This document shows positions 55,259 through 58,542 of a stretch of 58,542 nucleotides of DNA, in pieces. Position 1 is the stretch's first letter. Each line of letters opens with the position of its first letter. This DNA is from Bacteroidales bacterium. Lineage in GTDB: Bacteria > Bacteroidota > Bacteroidia > Bacteroidales > UBA12077. The DNA lies in assembly GCA_018334675.1 (NCBI GenBank), contig JAGXLL010000013.1, forward strand, positions 1-58,542, in the 5' to 3' direction. A program made the translations under genes and the position numbers. A model generated the notes under the pieces. It searched no databases. It was given only the letters and a program-made list of their open reading frames with translations, and was not told the DNA's origin.

Positions 55259-55742
55259 TATAATAGCTTTTTGCTGTCATTACTGTGCTTTCACGGCTGC
55301 AGATCTTGCGGGAACCATGCGCCAGCAATATCCTGCCAATATTCATATTGTACGGTTGCCCTGCACGGGCAAAGTAGACATCAATATGCTTCTTCGGGCA
55401 TTCGTCGATGAAGCAGATGGTGTGATGGTGGCTGGTTGCGAGGTGGGCAGCTGCCATTTTCTGGAAGGCAACATCCGGGCTAAAAAACGGGTGGAATACG
55501 CCAAAAGGAAACTGGAAGAAGTGGGCATCAATCCGGAAAAGCTGGAAATGTTCCATATCGCCGCTTCTGAGGGACCGCTTTTCGCACAGACGGCCCGGGA
55601 TTTCACCGATAAGATACGACGTATGATCCAACAGGAAAGTCAGATAGAACAAGGGTCCGAAGGTCAAAAGAAGAAAGAGCAGATCGCAGAACCTGTTGAC
55701 AACAGGAAAGAAGAAAATGATCGGTCAACTGGTGCTATGTAA
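55248..55742 (+). CDS. mvhD: MvhD-type [2Fe-2S] electron-transfer subunit
   Basis: Small subunit that carries electrons into HdrA from a hydrogenase, formate dehydrogenase or other donor. Start ATG at 55248 overlaps the hdrA end by 11 bases, so translation is coupled; AGGAAGAG precedes it. Family motifs: AFCCHYCAF (Cys9, 10, 13), TAADLAGTMRQQYP, VRLPCTGKVD (Cys39), ADGVMVAGCEVGSCHFLEGN (Cys64, 69). The core ends at about residue 125. A Gln/Glu/Lys-rich tail of about 40 residues is unusual for the family. No hydrogenase gene is in view, so its donor may be the built-in NAD(P)H module. Confidence 0.92.
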   Translation: MEPNIIAFCCHYCAFTAADLAGTMRQQYPANIHIVRLPCTGKVDINMLLRAFVDEADGVMVAGCEVGSCHFLEGNIRAKKRVEYAKRKLEEVGINPEKLEMFHIAASEGPLFAQTARDFTDKIRRMIQQESQIEQGSEGQKKKEQIAEPVDNRKEENDRSTGAM

Positions 55743-55834
55743 TGAAAAAGTTCAGAGAAGCCTATGGGTCGAACCGGAAAGAAACCAGCTTTGACCTTCA
55801 AGGGAATATCTCAGCGAAGATAAAGCACATATGA
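55742..55834 (+). CDS. Possible 30-aa ORF coupled to mvhD
   Basis: Begins with the ATG of TAATG that overlaps the mvhD stop and ends in a TGA that overlaps the next ATG at 55831. Product MKKFREAYGSNRKETSFDL followed by QGNISAKIKHI: hydrophilic, basic, no known family. The overlap on both ends argues for translation or for a coupling bridge, but it could also be the leftover of a lost gene. Confidence 0.35.
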   Translation: MKKFREAYGSNRKETSFDLQGNISAKIKHI

Positions 55835-55863
55835 ATCAAACCAAACAGGAGGAAATGATATGA
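55831..55863 (+). CDS. Possible 10-codon leader ORF before metV
   Basis: MNQTKQEEMI then TGA, whose first two bases lie within the metV ATG. It contains the AGGAGG site of metV. It probably has no function as a protein but could let ribosomes arriving from the mvhD side hand over to metV. Confidence 0.3.
   Translation: MNQTKQEEMI
55847..55852 (+). promoter_or_regulatory. Shine-Dalgarno site of metV
   Basis: AGGAGG, seven bases before the metV ATG: a textbook SD sequence that most genes in this window lack. Confidence 0.6.
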
Positions 55864-56534
55864 TTGTTGCAGAGCAAAAACCCTTTCAGGAGATTTATGA
55901 ATCTGTCAGGGAACACCAGAACCTCCTTATTTTAGGATGCGGCACATGCGTTACCGTATGTATGGCAGGTGGAGAGAGGGAAGTTGGTATTCTGGCCAAT
56001 CAGATTCGTCTGGCGGCCAAAGAGGAAAACCGGAAGATGGAAGTGCTGGAGCATACCATCACCCGTCAATGTGATGAGGAATTTTTTGATTCGACCGTTT
56101 CTTCCAGCATCCGGGAGGCCGATGCTGTATTGTCATTAGGATGCGGAGTCGGCGTTCAGCATATTGTTGAGCTTTTTGACGAGGTGCCAATACATCCCGG
56201 GCTGAATACCCAGTTCTTCGGGGCCAATCTCCAGCAGGGTCTTTGGGGGGAACGATGTGCAGGATGCGGCGAGTGCGTTCTGGATACCTACGAGGGCATC
56301 TGCCCCGTAGCCCGTTGTTCCAAGAGTATGATGAATGGGCCTTGCGGGGGATCATCCAATGGAATGTGCGAGGTGGATCCTGAAAACACACCCTGTGCCT
56401 GGCAGCTCATCATAGACAGGATGACGAAACTCAATAAGCTGGATAAGTTAATGGAAAACCAGCCGCCCAAGAACTGGAGCCGGGACCGGCATGGGGGCCC
56501 GCGGCGCACCCAGCGGGAAGACATGACGCTTTAG
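55860..56534 (+). CDS. metV: MetV, Fe-S/zinc partner of acetogen-type MTHFR
   Basis: Partner subunit of the MetF found in acetogens, with an MTHFR_C-type domain. N-terminal LILGCGTCVTVCMAGG (Cys27, 30, 34), RQCDEEFF (Cys71) and LGCGVGVQHI (Cys95) form the zinc and cluster part. The C-terminal motif is CAGCGECVLDTYEGICPVAR, then CSKSMMNGPCGGSSNGMC and the late TPCAWQLI (Cys133-179 in all). The last 25 residues are Arg/Gly/Pro-rich. 224 aa. It would bring electrons from HdrB or HdrA to the MetF flavin. Its MetF gene lies 428 bases downstream, the gap being filled by an IS remnant. Confidence 0.93.
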   Translation: MIVAEQKPFQEIYESVREHQNLLILGCGTCVTVCMAGGEREVGILANQIRLAAKEENRKMEVLEHTITRQCDEEFFDSTVSSSIREADAVLSLGCGVGVQHIVELFDEVPIHPGLNTQFFGANLQQGLWGERCAGCGECVLDTYEGICPVARCSKSMMNGPCGGSSNGMCEVDPENTPCAWQLIIDRMTKLNKLDKLMENQPPKNWSRDRHGGPRRTQREDMTL

Positions 56535-56596
56535 TTTATGTCGAATGTTGAACGTTAAACGTTAAACGAACGTTGAACTGACTCGTCCTGGAAAAT

Positions 56597-56615
56597 GTCT
56601 ACACAATTTATGTAG
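56597..56615. repeat. Small inverted repeat, possible IS end
   Basis: TCTACA and TGTAGA arms around a 7-base loop, just before the transposase fragment. This could be part of an IS terminal region; the full element is absent. Confidence 0.4.
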
Positions 56616-56617
56616 AT

Positions 56618-56785
56618 ATGCCAAAAGACAATCGAACGATTAAACGTTACAGTGAAAGCTTTAAGCTTAAAATCCTCTCTGAAATAGAGAGAGGAGAACT
56701 TTCAAAAAACGAAGTAATCCAAAAGTACAAAATTAGTCCTCAAATTCTTTATAACAGATTGATATATAATGCCTTGCTGAATTAA
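56618..56785 (+). pseudogene. Truncated IS3-family transposase orfA
   Basis: A 55-codon ORF whose product (MPKDNRTIKRYSESFKLKIL, SEIERGELSKNEVIQKYKIS, PQILYNRL) matches the N-terminal helix-turn-helix of IS3/IS150-type OrfA. OrfA is usually about 90-120 residues and is followed by the orfB integrase; here it stops early and no orfB follows. Read as an insertion-sequence remnant. It shows that mobile DNA has been active inside the one-carbon cluster. Confidence 0.8.
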
Positions 56786-56899
56786 GGCTTCGGGTTTTAT
56801 TAAACCAGACTTCTTGAAAAGAACTCAAACTTGCAAGTTTCATGTTGAACAATTCAGAACAATACGAACAATTCAACAATTTGTTCTACTTTCTTATTC

Positions 56900-56934
56900 T
56901 CAGCCTCAGCCTTAGCCTTAGCCTGAGCCTGAGT
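56900..56934 (+). repeat. TCAGCC/TTAGCC/TGAGCC hexamer repeat
   Basis: Five to six six-base units, mostly the reverse complement of the words at 21830, 29 bases before the metF ATG. Confidence 0.75.
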
Positions 56935-56962
56935 TTGGTTTCATTCAATCAATTATTACTCT

Positions 56963-57934
56963 ATGAATCAAACACAGCATAAATCCCGCAGTCAACTCGA
57001 GCAGGTGCTCACTTCGGGGCATTTTGCCTTAACCGGCGAGCTGGGACCTCCCAAAAGTTGCGACCGCGCTCATGTGGAGAAGAAAGCCGGCTATCTGAAC
57101 AATTCGGTGGATGCCGCAAATATTACGGACAACCAGACAGCCATCGTTCGGATGTCCTCTTTTGCAGCAAGTTTAATTGCCTTGTCGTCAGGTGTGGAGC
57201 CGGTCATGCAAATCACCACACGCGACCGCAACCGGTTGGCCATCCAGAGTGATGTGATCGGTGCATCGACCCTGGGAATTAAAAATATGCTCTGTCTCTC
57301 TGGTGATCATCATTCGTTCGGGAACCATCCCCAGTCGAAGATCGTTCATGATGTGGATTCGGTGCAGCTGATCACTATGCTCAAAAGGATGCGGGATGAA
57401 GGCGTGTTTGAATGTGGCGAGGAGATACGTAACGGCCGGAAAAGTGAGCCTGCCCCCCCGAAGATCTTTATAGGAGCAGCTGCCAATCCTTTTGCAGATC
57501 CGCTTGATTTCCGGGTTATACGCCTGGCTAAGAAGATACAGGCCGGTGCCGATTTTATACAAACACAAGTGATCTATGACATGCAGCGTTTCAGGGAATG
57601 GATGCAGTCCCTCCGCGACAAGGGCCTCCATGAAAAGGCCTATATCCTTGCGGGTATTACTCCGCTTAAGTCGGCTCGTATGGCGCAATATATGAAAGAA
57701 AATGTCTCCGGCATCTCCATACCCGAGGAGACCCTTCAAAGGCTATCGGGGGCAGGGGATCAGAGAGCCGAGGGCATCCGGATCGCAGTAGAGCAGATGC
57801 AGGAGCTTAAAGAGATGGAGGGTGTAAGCGGGATTCACCTGATGGCCATTGGTGCAGAGAAAAGTGTTCCCGGTATAGCCGAAGAAGCTGGTTTGCTTCC
57901 CCGACCCTCCCTGACAGAGGAAGTGTCAGGATGA
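56963..57934 (+). CDS. metF: Methylenetetrahydrofolate reductase, acetogen (MetVF) type
   Basis: A second MTHFR, of the short MetF class that works with MetV. Barrel motifs: FALTGELGPPKSCD (catalytic-region Glu), VDAANITDNQTAIVRMSS, PVMQITTRDRNRLAIQSD, NMLCLSGDHHSFG, IFIGAAANPFADP, AGADFIQTQVIYDMQRFREWM and AGITPLKSARMAQYM. 323 aa. It probably lacks its own NADH site and receives electrons through MetV and the Hdr proteins. The ATG at 56963 has no SD sequence, and the intervening repeats and IS fragment separate it from metV. It may now depend on read-through transcription. Confidence 0.93.
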   Translation: MNQTQHKSRSQLEQVLTSGHFALTGELGPPKSCDRAHVEKKAGYLNNSVDAANITDNQTAIVRMSSFAASLIALSSGVEPVMQITTRDRNRLAIQSDVIGASTLGIKNMLCLSGDHHSFGNHPQSKIVHDVDSVQLITMLKRMRDEGVFECGEEIRNGRKSEPAPPKIFIGAAANPFADPLDFRVIRLAKKIQAGADFIQTQVIYDMQRFREWMQSLRDKGLHEKAYILAGITPLKSARMAQYMKENVSGISIPEETLQRLSGAGDQRAEGIRIAVEQMQELKEMEGVSGIHLMAIGAEKSVPGIAEEAGLLPRPSLTEEVSG

Positions 57935-58037
57935 GATCCATCCGCATCAACATGAATGAATCATTGTTTGGGCGGAAACGGATATATTATGTAGTTTTAT
58001 CTGTTAAACAGGATGGATGGAAAAACTCAAAAATAGT

Positions 58038-58542
58038 ATGACATGCCCTTTGTGTGGATCACAGGCCCGCCCCTTTGATATTGCAAGAAAAAGAAGGTAT
58101 TATCAGTGCAACCACTGCCACTCCATCCTGTTGGATCCCGATGATTATGTTTCTGCTCAAAATGAAAAAGAACGCTATGAGAAACACAACAATGATGTGA
58201 ACGATTCGCGTTATCAGAAGTTTGTTTCCCCCATCGCAGAACAGATCATCCGAGATCACACCCAACATGAACATGGACTGGATTTTGGCTCGGGAACGGG
58301 CCCGGTCATTTCAAAGATGCTCCGCGATAAGGGATATCAGGTCAACACCTATGACCCTTTCTTCCATAACGACCACTCCGTGCTGGAATACACCTACCAT
58401 TACATTGCCTGTTGCGAAGTGGCAGAGCATTTCCATCATCCCCGTAAAGAATTCAACCGGCTTCGTAACCTCCTGAAACCCGGAGGAAGACTTTATTGCA
58501 TGACTGAAATCTATCAACCCGATATTCCTTTTCAATCCTGGA
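58038..58542 (+). CDS. SAM-dependent methyltransferase with zinc-ribbon start (partial)
   Basis: Begins at the ATG at 58038 and is cut by the window end after 168 codons. N-terminal zinc-ribbon-like pattern MTCPLCGSQ and YYQCNHCHSIL (four Cys pairs). A class I methyltransferase fold follows with GLDFGSGTGPVISKML (SAM loop), VNTYDPFFHN, IACCEVAEHFHHP and LKPGGRLYCMTEIYQ. Substrate unknown. This architecture is common for small-molecule or cofactor-type methylases. It starts 103 bases after metF and may belong to the same region. Confidence 0.85.
   Translation, partial: MTCPLCGSQARPFDIARKRRYYQCNHCHSILLDPDDYVSAQNEKERYEKHNNDVNDSRYQKFVSPIAEQIIRDHTQHEHGLDFGSGTGPVISKMLRDKGYQVNTYDPFFHNDHSVLEYTYHYIACCEVAEHFHHPRKEFNRLRNLLKPGGRLYCMTEIYQPDIPFQSW

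Larger units (their letters stand above)
56535..56962. other. Repeat- and IS-bearing gap between metV and metF
   Basis: 428 bases with an AACGTT-rich degenerate repeat (56548-56579), an IS3-type orfA fragment (56618-56785), AACAATTC-rich words (56845-56885) and hexamer repeats (56900-56934). It separates two genes that are adjacent in acetogens. Confidence 0.7.

Overview
The window reads as chromosomal DNA of an anaerobic Bacteroidota (Bacteroidales/Marinilabiliales-like) bacterium. The basis is two SusC/SusD pairs, an MG-domain/TonB-plug surface protein, FeoA-FeoB fusion, DUF3276 (PUR-alpha-like) and DUF5606 proteins, the ftsK-lolA and nusB-DUF1573-yajC-ybbR-coaE gene orders, starts mostly without Shine-Dalgarno sequences, and many TAnnTTTG (Bacteroidota -7) promoter elements. 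No species assignment is attempted.

Layout. 0.2-0.4 kb: broken N-terminal copy of a SusC gene. 0.7-5.4 kb: SusC/SusD pair 1, closed by a perfect palindrome terminator. 5.5-8.3 kb (minus): MG-domain/TonB-plug protein. 8.6-10.1 kb: two unrecognised secreted proteins. 10.5-15.0 kb: SusC/SusD pair 2. 15.1-18.0 kb: divergent sulfate-activation genes (APS reductase; ATP sulfurylase-APS kinase fusion). 18.1-19.5 kb (minus): NlpC/P60 hydrolase, a 32-aa membrane peptide and a NUDIX hydrolase. 19.7-21.8 kb: PgpH-type 7TM-HD phosphodiesterase. 22.0-24.8 kb: divergent ornithine cyclodeaminase-family and Fe-S serine dehydratase genes. 24.9-28.8 kb (minus): lipoprotein, FtsK, LolA. 29.0-31.0 kb: carbamate kinase and ornithine carbamoyltransferase. 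31.2-35.1 kb (minus): DUF456, FeoB-associated micropeptide, FeoAB and DUF3276. 35.3-40.1 kb: nusB, DUF1573, yajC, ybbR, coaE, DnaJ/TerB and DUF5606. 40.2-41.8 kb (minus): mazG and a SAM hydrolase. 41.9-43.8 kb: phoH and purC. 43.8-44.4 kb: a repeat-rich gap. 44.4-57.9 kb: a one-carbon/electron-transfer cluster. The window ends inside a methyltransferase gene.

The most notable region is 44.4-57.9 kb: metH, metF (E. coli type), hdrC, hdrB, a 1484-residue hdrA-like fusion, mvhD, metV and a second, acetogen-type metF. The gene set from hdrC onward matches the MetVF-HdrABC-MvhD methylenetetrahydrofolate reductase known from the acetogen Moorella. Here, however, the HdrA is two HdrA lobes, and a GltD/NfnL-like NAD(P)H:flavin module is inserted inside the first lobe's ferredoxin region. 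I infer a self-contained NAD(P)H-linked, possibly electron-bifurcating, methylene-THF reductase complex that passes methyl-THF to MetH. The cluster carries long inverted repeats before hdrB and hdrA, overlapping mini-ORFs between mvhD and metV, a few Shine-Dalgarno-like sites unusual for this phylum, and an IS3 remnant before the last metF. These are compatible with acquisition by transfer.

Limits: no database search, alignment, GC or codon-usage computation was possible. Family assignments rest on reading motifs and order, and start codons were chosen by eye. No tRNA, rRNA, CRISPR array or complete insertion sequence was seen.
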